A program made the translations under genes and the position numbers. From Congeria kusceri (Eukaryota; Mollusca; Bivalvia; Myida; Dreissenidae): 64,000 nt of DNA. The notes beneath the pieces are model-generated. The model was given only the letters and a program-made list of their open reading frames with translations, made no database searches and had not been told where the DNA came from. Positions 45,557 to 55,298 of the stretch are shown here, piece by piece; position 1 is the first letter of the stretch, and each line of letters opens with the position of its first letter. The stretch is from contig JAPFQT010000040.1 in assembly GCA_027627225.1 (NCBI GenBank), forward strand, positions 620,001 to 684,000, given 5' to 3'.

Positions 45557-46123
45557 CGCTAGTTGTAATGTACACACTGGGTCAGGTACCGTGAATGTCC
45601 CCACCTCTTACTGTGTACTGTTAATTTCGGTAGTTCTAATGTGTACCGGTACACTGGGCCTAGTTCAGTGAATTTCGCTAGTAAATGTGCGCACAATGTC
45701 CGAAGCTGTAAATTTCGGTAGTACTTATGTGTACACTGGGTCAGGTACTATGAATGTTGCTAGTTCTGATGTGCACACTAGATCAAATGCTGTTAATTTG
45801 GCTAGTTCTTATGTGTACACTGGGCTGAGTTCTGTGAATTTCGCCAGTTCTAATGTGCGCACAATGTCAGATGCTGTAAATTTCGCTAGTTCGTATGTGT
45901 ACACTGGGTCAGGCACTGTGAATTTCGCTAGTTCTAATGTGCACACTGGATCAAATACTGTGAATTTCGCTTGTTCTAATGTGTTCACTAGGTCTTGTAC
46001 TGTGAATTTGTCTAGTTCCTATGTGTGCACTGGGTCAGGAGCTGTGAATTGCGATAGTTCTAACGTGAACACTGTCTCAGGAACTGTGAATTTAACTAGT
46101 TATAATGTGTACACCAGTCAGGT
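45557..46123 (+). repeat. 42-bp minisatellite carrying copies of the exon 2 donor junction (~13 units)
   Basis: The unit is CACTGGGTCAGGTACTGTGA, ATTTCGCTAGTTCTAATGTG, TA. The words CTGGGTCAG and GTAC-GTGAAT are the last nine exon bases and the first intron bases of exon 2. An open frame of 167 codons crosses it; it is repeat-derived and not called. Confidence 0.85.
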
Positions 46124-46720
46124 ACGATTTGGTATGTATTCAAGCAAAAACAGCAGCAGTATAGCAGTTTATGCGAATCATAGCACATAAGTCAGAAGCC
46201 CAGATAAGGCGCTTACCGCGTAAATTACGCAGTGAAATATGAAATTTTGGTGTACATATACGCACACACAAAAATATTTGTGGGTACATTTACGCACAAT
46301 TTTCTCGCGTACATTACGTCACATTGTAATGACTGGAAAAATATAGAAGATAGAACCTTTCACAGGCATGCACAGTTTAGATATCAATACAATTAATAAA
46401 ATGTTCGGAATTCTTACTTGTATCATTATTGTTATTCAAATGGTGTCGCTACATTATTAAATATTATTATAATAATAATTATATACGGTTGTTTTTCTTT
46501 CTCTCTAATGTCAACTGTAACGTTTAGTTAGGTGCAAGTTTACCATCGATTATCCTACATAGAGTGTACATTTACCCCCATAAATTCTCGAGATAGTGTA
46601 TATTTACTCCCAAATTTTTAGAAGTAAGCGTACATTTACTCCCACTACAAAAGCTTATATGGAGCACTGCATTATAAGGAAACCACCTTAGCTCTTTACA
46701 CTTTTAATCGTTTACATACA
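46124..46720. other. Intron 2, AT-rich remainder
   Basis: GTACATTTACGCAC / GTACATTTACTCCCA phrases recur near 46280-46310 and 46570-46640. No gene is supported. Confidence 0.4.
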
Positions 46721-47065
46721 TTTATTTTATGCTTTCCAGTAAATTATAGGGAAATATCAGAAAATTTTATATTGACTGTTTTAAAACGGTCAAAAGTACC
46801 ACTCTGGTAATTTTCGCTGTTTTAAAACGGTGAAAATTACCACTCTGGTAATGTTCACTGTTTCACACTGGTTCCCGATTTAATACAGTAAATGAATTGG
46901 ATCGTCAACGATGCCGGACTCAAGATTGTTTGGAAATGGAAAAGGAAATGTGTTGTTTTCGGTAGAATATCGATTTTTTATTCACTCGTGATCATAGTAA
47001 ATATATATTTCCACTCGTGGCTGCGATATTATCGATATTCTACCGAAACCAACAAAATGAATTCC
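46721..47065 (+). repeat. Copy of the locus's 5'-flank segment inside intron 2
   Basis: It matches 42531-42890 in order (CACACTGGTTCCCGATTTAA at 46863 and 42653; CGTCAACGATGCCGGACTCA at 46903 and 42691). It ends about 100 bp before exon 3. Confidence 0.7.
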
Positions 47066-47163
47066 CTATATGTCTTCTATTTCCAGATCATCCATGTAAA
47101 TCATAATTAAATGCGCACGCATCGATCACTACCACTGATATTGATGTCGACTTTACATCGCAG

Positions 47164-47312
47164 GTGACAGTCATGGGCACAACGGCCGAGGAAGGGGGTG
47201 GGGGAAAGGGCAAACTTATAGAAAATGGCGCATTCGATGACGTACAAATCGCGATGATGTCACATCCGTTTTCGGCGAATGGCGTCAAACCGCGAGCATT
47301 GGCTATTAAAAT
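47164..47312 (+). CDS. PM20D2-like exon 3 (catalytic Glu-Glu exon)
   Basis: The acceptor is ACATCGCAG at 47155-47163. It joins in phase 0 to exon 2, giving GQ|VTVMGTTAEEGGGGKGKL, then IENGAFDDVQIAMMSHPFSA and VKPRALAIK. The Glu pair after GTTA is the expected catalytic base and metal ligand, and the His of MMSHP the next ligand. The donor is AAAAT|GTGTGT at 47313, phase 2. No lesion is seen in this exon. Confidence 0.88.
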
Positions 47313-48171
47313 GTGTGTATACCAACCGATGTTTCTCTCTATTCAGTTTTGTTTTCACAACTTTTGTGTTTGGTTTGGTTTAATAAATAAAATGATACAA
47401 ATACAATTATTTTATGAAATTTTCATTACCGGTAAGGCCAAAACAATAAATGGTTGGTTTCCGCTTACATCTCCAAAAAAGTTTATGAGGGGAGGTACAA
47501 TATAACTTTTTTTTTCTTTAACTTTTTTTCTTTTAGCCACCTATTCGCTACACACACTTTATGTATATTGGACTGCATGTAAACTGGTTAAACGCCTCCC
47601 AACAAAGAACTATAACAGAGGTCATAGAAAGATTTCTAGAGAAAACTGCTATCTTTTCCCGACAGTCAGAAATTGTTTATGCCTGATAGGCAAAAATAAA
47701 TTTAGGGTCGGGGGAAAAATTAGAGGGGGTCGGGCAAACGGAAACAAACAACTTTTTTTACGCCTAATCGTTAAAGGGAGGATATACAAATGAACATTAC
47801 CGGTACTTTATCTTCAGGATGTTCGGTTAGATGCTACGTCATTCACTTTTATACCGTAAGATAGATTACTTGGGTTCCTAATTCGGTTCAAAACATGCTC
47901 ATGATTAAGTATTAAAGTGTTTAAGTAAAGAACATTAATAAGATACCAACTTATTCTCTATCCTTTGATCACATTGATGTTATTTTTATATTTAATTCGT
48001 AAATGTTACAAACATCAAGAATATACACAACTCTGATATCGCGTTCTGTCGGTAGACTATAATTCGTCCATTGAAAGCCAAACGGGCCTATCACCCTTCT
48101 TTGCACATATGACGATCGGCCCTTTCGGCAATCAATGGGCGATATGTGGTCTACATGTGTTAGCGGACGTT
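47313..48171. other. Intron 3, left part
   Basis: Contains a loose relative of the TGTGTTTCGGGCAAC element (47695-47775, GGGTCGGG...TCGGGCAAACGGAAACA). No gene is supported. Confidence 0.4.
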
Positions 48172-49218
48172 TTATGCGAGCATTGTGCCTGAATTACAGA
48201 CTAGAAATGCGAGCGCTGTGTTTGATTTGTAGACTGAAAGTTGAATGCGAGCGGTGTGTCTGATTTATAGACTAGAATTTTTATGCGAGTGTTGTGTCTG
48301 ATTTACGGACAAGAATTTTTATGCGAGTGGTGTGTCTAATTTATAGACTACAAGTTTTATGCGAGTGGTGTGTCTGATGTACAGACTAGAAGTTTTATGC
48401 GAGTGGTGTGTCTGATTTACAGAATAAAGGTTTTATGCGAGTGGGATGTCTGATGTACAGAATATAAGTTTTATGCGAGTGGTGTGTCTGGTGTACAGAC
48501 TAGACGTTTTATGCGAGTGGGATGTCTGATGTACAGACTAGAATTTTTATGCGAGTGGGATGTCTGATGTACAGACTAGAAGTTTTATGCGAGTGGTGTG
48601 TCTGATGTACAGACTAGAAGTTTTATGCAAGTCGTGTGTCTGATGTACAGACTAGAAGTTTTATGCGAGTGGTGTGTCTGATGTACAGACTAGAAGTTTT
48701 ATGCGAGTGGTGTGTCTGATTTACAGACTAGAAGTTTTATGCGAGTGGTGTGTCTGATTTACAGACTAGAAGTTTTATGCGAGTGGGGTGTCTGATGTAC
48801 AGACTAGAAGTTTTATGCGAGTGGTGTGTCTGATGTACAGAATATAAGTTTTATGCGAGTGGGGTGTCTGATGTACGGACTAGAAATTTTATGCGAGTTG
48901 TGTGTTTGATTTACCGACTGGAAGTTTTATGCGAGCGTTTTGTCTGAATTACAGACTGGAAGTTAAATGAGAGCGCTGTGTCTGATTTACAGACTAGAAG
49001 TTTTATGCGAGCATTGTGTCTGATTTACAGACTGGGAGTCTTATGCGATTTGTGTCTATATTACAAATTGGAAGTCTTATGCGAGTTGTGTGTCTGATTT
49101 ACAGACTAGAAGTTTTATGCGAGCGCTGTGTCTGATTTACAGACCAGAAGTTTTATGCGAGCATTGTGTCTAAATTACAGACTGGAAGTTCAGTGCTCGC
49201 GCTTTGTTTAAATTACAG
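48172..49218 (+). repeat. 38-bp minisatellite running into the exon 4 acceptor (~27 units)
   Basis: The unit is TACAGACTAGAAGTTTTATG, CGAGTGGTGTGTCTGATG, 38 bp. The word (T)TACAGACTAGAAGT matches the putative exon 4 acceptor junction at 49213-49227, so each unit carries an acceptor-like TACAG. The edges are diverged and the centre most uniform. Confidence 0.88.
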
Positions 49219-49290
49219 ACTAGAAGTGGTGTACCATGGCAGCGTCAGCAGTGCATGCCGGACTGGAGGGTCCACTGTAAGAACAGGGGG
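49219..49290 (+). pseudogene. Decayed PM20D2-like exon 4 fragment
   Basis: From the AG at 49217-49218, the phase left by exon 3 (2 bases) gives an Ile codon and then LEVVYHGSVSSACR. This fits the family's LE-x-x-YHGKASHA segment at the start of the dimerisation domain, although the key KASH reads SVSS. A CTGGAGGGT after a frame slip may be what is left of the PWEG motif. The fragment then ends at a SINE insertion, and the expected following ~35 residues (NALDA... to the Gly before exon 5) are not found in 49291-52904. The identification rests on phase, order and a short match. Confidence 0.45.
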
Positions 49291-49597
49291 TTTGTTTGTT
49301 TGTTTTGTTTGTTTGGATTTTTCGCCGTATTTAACAGTATTTCAGTCATATAACGGCGGTCAGTTAACCTACTCACACTTTTCCTGGGTAAGCTGGTTTA
49401 CCAGTACTAAGTTCACATACTTATGCCAGTAACTGACAACTGTCCTACTTGAATCAGAGGTAGGGGGAGAATGGCCGTAGAAATAATTTACTGACCAATC
49501 CCCACACCAGTTATATGGCCGGGCTGGGAATCGAACCCGCGATCCTCGGATTTGTAGTCCTGCGTTCTACCAACTGAGCTAGCCGCCCCGGCAAGAA
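49291..49597 (-). mobile_element. tRNA-derived SINE with 11-bp target duplications
   Basis: The direct repeat AGAACAGGGGG at 49280-49290 and 49598-49608 flanks the element. In minus sense the head GCCGGGGCGGCTAGCTCAGT, TGGTAGAACGC has an A-box and GCGGGTTCGATTCCCAG a B-box, as in a tRNA. The body includes CTACGGCCATTCTCCCCCTA and the 3' part ACTGACCGCCGTTATATGAC, close to the conserved SINE tail known in molluscs. The element ends in (CAAA)n-like tail at 49291-49312. It sits in the exon 4 remnant. A body fragment recurs at 30191-30283. Confidence 0.9.
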
Positions 49598-49619
49598 AGA
49601 ACAGGGGGTAGCTGGGGCC

Positions 49620-49960
49620 AGTCAATCGAAATTTTCCAACTCCTCGCAGCGATTACCTCCCTATCGGTTAACAGTAACCACTGCCGTCACTAGTTAAATC
49701 CTTCATAAAGCTGGACCGATAACGTGTTTGTAACATTTAATTATTTAATGCAACTCAGTGCAATTTCCTACATAATTGGACATTTTATGTATAGTTTGTA
49801 GTCGTGCAATGAAAAAAGAAGAAAATAAATAATTCTTACAATAAAAAAATATTACAATACTTTAATCGATCATTATCACGTGGTTTGGAATGACGGCAGG
49901 GATCTGATTTGAGCTATGCTCTGAACCAGTCAAATCTATGTGCGGAGATTGGAAAATCTT
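49620..49960 (-). repeat. Dispersed ~300-bp repeat, inverted to 12770-13095
   Basis: AACTCCTCGCAGC, AACCACTGCCGTCA, TTTAATCGATCATTATCACG and ATTTGAGCTATGCTCTGAAC are the reverse complement of the matching pieces at 12770-13095. It lies where the rest of exon 4 would be expected. Confidence 0.75.
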
Positions 49961-50380
49961 AAGTTGTACATATATTGTGAATACATACGTATTTCAGAAA
50001 ATATATTCTATATGAAATCCAATAATTGTTGTAAAGCAAGATTTGCTAGTTTAAAACATTTTTAGGGGAAAAGACATGTACATAAAACTGCCACACACTT
50101 GGGAATTTTTTGCAATTTTCACAAAGCTCCTAATGAAATTCTTAACTTAAATCATACTTATGAGAAAAAAATCGACTAAATTATTTCTTGTGGATAGTAT
50201 TAATTTATATTTGAAATATTGTAAATTACGAAGCACTTGTCAAGTATTTACCGTTTAAGACAAAATACAATTTCTATGAACCAGCCATGGACTGTAAGAT
50301 TTTTTAGAAATGTACGTAGTTTTCAGTGAGGAGCTTTGTGGATATGGACCCAGGACATGATACATTTTATTTATTCTTGA
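49961..50380. other. Intron, no feature seen
   Basis: AT-rich; nothing supported. Confidence 0.35.
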
Positions 50381-50711
50381 ATATGCACCTATCAGTATTT
50401 CCCCCCACGGAGGGGGGGAGCGGCGGGCTGACTCAGGGAATTTGACAAATATTATTTTGGGGGTTTAATTCCCCACCCTAGAGCCTAGCATTTTTGTCTA
50501 AATCTCCACAGTGTGAAATGCTAAAGGGGTTTCAAATGGGCCGGGGGCCAATATTACCGGGATCTAAAAAATCCTACTAAAGTTTATTTCCGTGGGACCC
50601 GGAATAATTCGGCGTGTCAAATTCCCGCCTATCGGGAATCGCTGTCAGTCTAAAGTCCCGTATATTCCCGCCGCTTCCTCGCCTGGGGGAAATTATTGAT
50701 AGGTGCAATAT
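50381..50711. mobile_element. MITE with ATATGCACCTATCA...TTTCCCCCC ends
   Basis: ATATGCACCTATCAGTATTT, CCCCCC at the left faces GGGGGAAATTATTGATAGGT, GCAATAT at the right. The interior has further inverted words (GGGAATTTGACA / TGTCAAATTCCC; CTAGCATTT / AAATGCTAAAG). About 331 bp, non-coding. Confidence 0.75.
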
Positions 50712-50737
50712 GTGTAAAGAATAGTTTTCCGTTAGTA

Positions 50738-51106
50738 ATTATACCTCCGCTAAGCAGGTTAAGCTTTTGCGGGCGTTAGTTGGTCAGTCTGTTATCAATT
50801 TTACCTCCGCTAAGCAGGTTGTGCTTTTGCGGGCGTTGGTTTGTTAGTCTGATAGCAATTTTACCTCCGCTAAGCAGGTTGTGCTTTTGCGGGCGTTAGT
50901 TTGTCAGTCTGTTAGCAAATTCACCTCCGCTAAGCAGGCTATGTTTTTGCGGGGATTGGTTTGTCAGTCTGTTAGGAATTTTATCTCCGCTAAGCAGGTT
51001 GTGCTTTTGCGGGCGTTAATTTGTCAATATGTTATCAATTTTACCTCCGCTAAGCATGTTATGCTTTTGTGGGCGTTAGTTTGTTAGTCTGTTAGCAATT
51101 TTACGA
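50738..51106 (+). repeat. 60-bp tandem array (six units)
   Basis: The unit is TTTTACCTCCGCTAAGCAGG, TTGTGCTTTTGCGGGCGTTA, GTTTGTCAGTCTGTTAGCAA, 60 bp, so the frame stays open. The wording (CCTCCGC-AAG-AGGTT, GTTTGTCAGT-TGTTAGCAA) looks like the head of the dispersed repeat whose body is at 1654-1815, 20895-21120 and 61975-62160. Confidence 0.85.
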
Positions 51107-51148
51107 AAAATAGTTGTGGACGGATTTGCATGGGAAAAATTGAAATCG

Positions 51149-51460
51149 ACTATTCTAACATGACACGCGCAGTGTTTTCTATAAACAATGAACAAATGTT
51201 ACCGTTGTTAAACTACCAACAAACAAATATTTCCGAAACTGAACAAAATTGCAATTGCATAATATTTTGTCAGGTCATGTAGGACTCGAAATAATGTTCG
51301 CATTATCTTTGTTTATCGGTTAATAAACAACGATTTTAAGGTCTGATGCGTAGGAACTAAACGAAGAGGGCGCTAGCCCGTGTATTTTAATATACCGCAT
51401 CAGAACGACAAATCGTTGTGTATTAGCCGATAAACAATTCTTAAACGGAAAATATTTCTT
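51149..51460. mobile_element. Foldback/MITE family A, copy 13
   Basis: TATTCTAACATGACACGCGC, CTATAAACAATGAACAAATG, then TCATGTAGGACTCGAAATAA, and the hairpin GTCTGATGCGTAGGAAC / ATACCGCATCAGAACGAC with loop GGGCGCTAGCCCGTG. Confidence 0.8.
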
Positions 51461-51589
51461 AAATGAAGAAATTGTAGGATTTTGGTGATATGGCAAAGCG
51501 GCTACGTTGGTGATGGTGTGCACTTTCCAAGTGCTATCTACTTTATTAATTAATTAGGGTATTGCCCACCATTATTTTATTGCCCGAAT

Positions 51590-52150
51590 TCTTTTTCGGA
51601 GGAGCATACAGTCCCCGCGTTGTTCGTCCGTCCGTCTGTCAGTCCGTCCTAGACGTTTTCTTGTGCGGAGTGTTTCTCAGCATACTGGCCAGAATTCATG
51701 TTTCATTACCAAGAGGAGGTGTTCTTGAATTTGGAAGATTTCGTAAGTTAGTATATAGTGCACAATTCTTGTCCGGACTTTTTCTCCGCAACTACTGGAA
51801 GAATACAATGAAACTATGTGATCCTTCATTATCACCAGGAGGTGTGCACAGTACCAGGACGTTACGTTTCAGTGATTTTTCTTGGAGTTATGGGACTTTC
51901 AAGGTTGCTGCAGTTAATATATAGTTCCAAATTCTTGACTGGACTGGACTGTGTCTCAGCAACTACTAGCCAGAATTCAACAAAACTATGGGAAGCTTCA
52001 TAACCACGACAGGGTGTGCACAATAACAGCGCGTTCCGCATCGTTGACCTTTCTTGCATTATATATTGGCCTTTGAAGATCGCTGCAATAAGTTTACAAT
52101 GCACAATACTCGATTGGGCTGTTTCTGAGCAACTTCTTTATCATAATTAT
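51590..52150 (+). repeat. Tandem ~165-bp block with CCGTCCGT head
   Basis: TTTTTCGGAGGAGCATACAG, GTTCGTCCGTCCGTCTGTCA then three units with CAGAATTCA----CATTA, GTGTGCACAGTA-CAG-ACG and TTAGTATATAGT-CACAATTC. It has the same architecture as the blocks at 2975, 33608 and 37356 with a different body. Confidence 0.7.
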
Positions 52151-52769
52151 GCTGTATGAAATTCGGCGATGCTCTCAATGTTTGTATGATGTCACTTATT
52201 GTAGCTGAAATACATTTTTACAGCATATTTCGTCCTGCAGCTCTAGTAGTTTTTGCAAAGCGCATAGGGGAGCATCCATAAGTTCGCGGATATCCTTGTG
52301 ATTAAATTGCTGTATATGTGTTTAATTAACCGTATAATCTGTCGTTGCACATTAGCATGGCAAGAGTGAAAATTTGACATACCGTAATTACTATATATGT
52401 TGGGACACACTAAATGTTAAAACAAACTTAAAATGCGATAAAATAGATATTTTCTGAACTCTTAATTTTGGGAGACTTTGAAAATGAGAGCTGACCCTAT
52501 CAATGTGGCCCCTTGTCGGCGTGTCATAAATTACTTACCCTGGGGCATAGATCTATATCCACTGTGATTTGCTTGCTTTTTTTTTTCATAGGGATTAAAA
52601 TACACACCCATTACGCAATTGAACTTTACACATAATTGGTTTGGACCCCAATTGATGGTTCTAAATAGTGCGACACATTCACGGGGAATTTTTATTTCTG
52701 CTTCTAAAAATTGGGACAGCAAACTTTTTTTATTATTTTTAAGTGTCGCAACATACAGAGTAATTACGG
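52151..52769. other. Intron 4, right part, no feature seen
   Basis: No exon, in particular not the missing dimerisation-domain segment, is visible here. Confidence 0.4.
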
Positions 52770-52828
52770 TAGCGATTTATGTCGTTTTGAAGGTATAATT
52801 CTGGAAGGCGGTGTTAAGTGAACATGTT
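52770..52828 (+). repeat. Partial duplicate of the exon 5 acceptor region
   Basis: CGATTTATGTCGTTTTGAAG, GTATAATTCTGGAAGGCGGT, GTTAAGTGAACAT parallels CGATTTAACTTCTTTTTAAA, GGTATCATTTTGGAAGGCGG, TGTGAAGGTGAACAT at 52885-52937. The copy preserves the acceptor AG and about 28 exon bases, then diverges and reaches a stop. Confidence 0.75.
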
Positions 52829-52904
52829 GAATACGTATAACAAATTGTTCAAGTGGAGATTAGATTGAAAAAAATGTACGTTTCGATTTAACTTCTTTTT
52901 AAAG

Positions 52905-53059
52905 GTATCATTTTGGAAGGCGGTGTGAAGGTGAACATCATTCAGGCGAGGACGCGGCTGCACGTGGGGATCCGGGCGCCGACGGACACGCAACTCTGCC
53001 GCCTGAAGGAGAAAGTTCTGAACGCTATCGAGGCCGCCGGCAAGGCTACGGAATGTCAG
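52905..53059 (+). CDS. PM20D2-like exon 5 (dimerisation domain)
   Basis: The acceptor is CTTCTTTTTAAAG at 52892-52904. It reads, after two bases completing a Gly codon, IILEGGVKVNIIQARTRLHV, then GIRAPTDTQLCRLKEKVLNA and IEAAGKATECQ. G-I-I-x-x-G-G-V-K-x-N-I-I and the RAP segment are family landmarks. The donor is CAG|GTGAGT at 53060, phase 0. Open throughout. Confidence 0.88.
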
Positions 53060-53319
53060 GTGAGTTTGTGGTGAATATTTATAGAAATTCTCTCCCATAT
53101 GGTCCTCGCCCCAAAATACTTAGGTTTGTTTGGTTACGGGGGATTTTGAAAGAAACAGGAGAGGCCCCGTTCTAGAGGCGACCCTGGGCCTTTTAGTGCC
53201 CGGTTTGAAGCACCTAGTACACTGCACTTTAACTTTAACGTCTCATGCGATAAACGAGTTAGTACGAGGTTATGGTGTAGCTGATGATGAAACCTGCGTT
53301 ACCGTTTGAAAAACGGCCG
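53060..53319. other. Intron 5, left part
   Basis: Begins GTGAGT. No repeat or gene is supported. Confidence 0.4.
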
Positions 53320-54040
53320 TATTATGGGAACGCCCGAGCGGGCGGGCGGCGGGAGATCTTTGTCCGGAGCACAACTTTGTCCAGCCTGGTTGGATTTTCA
53401 AATAACTTGGTAGAAGTGATCAGCATGATGAGACGGAGTGTCGCGCACAAGAACCAGGTCCCTAGGTCCAAGGTCAAGGTCACAATTCAAGGTCAAATGT
53501 CAAATATAGGAATTCAATCCTTAACACTTTGTCCGGAGCATAACTTTGGCCAGCCGTGATGGATTTTCAAATAACTTGGCAGAAGTGATAAGCATGATGA
53601 GACGGAGTGTCGCGCGCAAGAACCAGGTCCCTAGGTCAAAGATCAAGGTCACAATTCAAGGTCAAAGGTCAAATATAAGAAATCAATCCTTACCACATTG
53701 TCCGGAGCATATCTTTGTCAAGCATGAATGGATTTTTAGATAACTTGGCAGAAGTGACGAGCATAGTGAGACGGAGTGTCGCGCACAAGAACCAGGTCCC
53801 TGGTCCAAGGTCAAGGTCACAATTCAAGGTCAAAGGTCACATTTAAGAAATAATTCCTAAACACTTTTTCCGGAGCAAATCTTTGTCCAACATGGATGGA
53901 TTTTCAAATAACCTGGCAGAAGTGACAAGCATGGTGAGAGTGTCGCGAGCAAGAACCGGGTCGCTAGGTCTCAGGGGCATATGGGGTGGGTGGGGTCAAG
54001 GTAAAGGTCACAATTTCGAAAAAAAATATTGTGGTGCTGA
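53320..54040 (+). repeat. ~178-bp tandem block, same family as 3290-3990
   Basis: Four units with TTTGTCCGGAGCATAACTTT, GATGGATTTTCAAATAACTT, GGCAGAAGTGA-AAGCATGAT, GAGACGGAGTGTCGCGC and AAGGTCAAGGTCACAATTCA. GTCGC-CGCAAGA-C---GTCCC and the AGGTCAAGGTCACA core are shared with 3290-3990. Confidence 0.85.
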
Positions 54041-54540
54041 CCTTAATGCATTTTGATTAAAAAAATTAGGTTTTCGAATAATTTTTACTTTTCTTGTTTA
54101 TTTTGCCATCTTGATTATAGATTTAAGAATATATATGGAATAGTTTTGATACCTCAACTCACCACTTAGAGAGAGGCTTTGATGATGAATTAGATGCATG
54201 AATACCATGACTCTACCTTAATAGTTTTTGAATTGTTTCTCTTTAGTCATTGAATCTTAACCCCGCAAAAGTTTCTTTGACGGGCGTATCTTTGTGACAA
54301 TGGCACTCTTGTTATAGTTGTATACGTACCGTAACGGACATCAAACTGAATGTGGGGTGAGAACTGGATTTTGTGCGAGAAATGAATTTGGTGGGTGGGG
54401 GGTGGAGGGGGACGGGCAGATTTTTGTGAGAGAACTGAATATGGGATGAAAACTAAATGTGGTGTGAAAACTGTTTGTTTGTGCAATAATCGAACTGTAG
54501 GAGTAGGAGGTAGGAGAACATTAATAAGTTAATGTTCGTT
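54041..54540. other. Intron 5, right part
   Basis: GTGTGAGAACTG / GTGCGAGAA words repeat loosely at 54355-54480. No gene is supported. Confidence 0.4.
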
Positions 54541-54550
54541 GACTCTTCAG

Positions 54551-54783
54551 TTCGAGCAGTCCGGATTACCAAATACTCCTCCGTCCTTCACAAAGACGTC
54601 CTGGCGGACCTCTACTCGGCCAACCTGTCACGTGTCCAGCCGGAGAGGGTTCCGGACGCCTACAAGGAGGCCCCGGGCTCCACCGAAATGGGCGACGTGT
54701 CGCACGTGGTTCCCGCCATCCACCCCATGTTCTACATCGGCGGAACCGCCGTCACCACACCCGGGCGTTCGCCGCGGACGCAG
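54551..54783 (+). CDS. PM20D2-like exon 6 (two one-base frame losses)
   Basis: The AG at 54549-54550 (GACTCTTCAG) is the only good acceptor, but joining it in phase 0 puts the exon out of frame. The coding frame RAVRITKYSSVLHKDVLADL, PGSTEMGDVSHVVPAIHPMF, YIGGTAV needs one more base at the junction (a lost G in CAGG is the simplest cause). Near the end the frame slips again: after YIGGTAV the family has an HT---A-AG motif, and this appears one base off as HTRAFAADA just before the donor CAG|GTGAGA at 54784. His of AIHP is the expected last active-site His. Confidence 0.82.
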
Positions 54784-54830
54784 GTGAGACTTAGAATGAT
54801 CAGAAAGCGCATGCGCGATTACCGGTACTA

Positions 54831-55298
54831 GGTTAGATACCAGTAAATCTTTGTGCATCCCTCCGTGGTCCAAAGTAGTGCCTATTACTAAAGAGTTCCT
54901 CTTCTCTTCTGGCATAAGAGCCATTTAGGTATCTCAGACATGGCTTTTGTGGTTATTTCTAATATCCTATGCGTGTCTGCAACATTTTGGTGCATTTCAT
55001 TGGAGGCTAACTTGAAAGGTGAACTTTTGGGGTGTGTTTACTGTGATATGGGGCTTTTGTCGAAATATGACTGCCGAAACCCTGTTTTCTACCGGTGCCT
55101 GCTTTCAAGTGAGATGCATTTTCTTAGAAGTAACATGACATATCTTTTTTATTGCAAATTTTGGAAGAGGGCAGATTGATCTTTAAATTGATACCAGACT
55201 TGCACAATCTGAAATAAAGAAAATGCTAGAAAAATGCTTTGAAAGTGTGCCGTTTTATAATAGGACCCTATGGGAATTGGAAATACTGGTATCTAACC
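54831..55298. mobile_element. MITE E with GGTTAGATACCAGTA ends, complete copy
   Basis: GGTTAGATACCAGTA at the left is the perfect reverse complement of 55284-55298. 468 bp, non-coding. It inserted 48 bp downstream of the exon 6 donor, after CCGGTACTA. Confidence 0.85.

Noticed and set aside
45687..46190. 167-codon Ser/Val-rich frame in intron 2
   Set aside because: It is produced by the 42-bp minisatellite.
48172..49218. Possible CRISPR array (regular 38-bp repeats)
   Set aside because: There are no unique spacers; units are contiguous and diverge gradually, and the setting is a eukaryotic intron.
49501..49592. Functional tRNA gene
   Set aside because: The cloverleaf-like head is joined to a SINE body, an A-rich tail and target duplications, so it is a SINE head.
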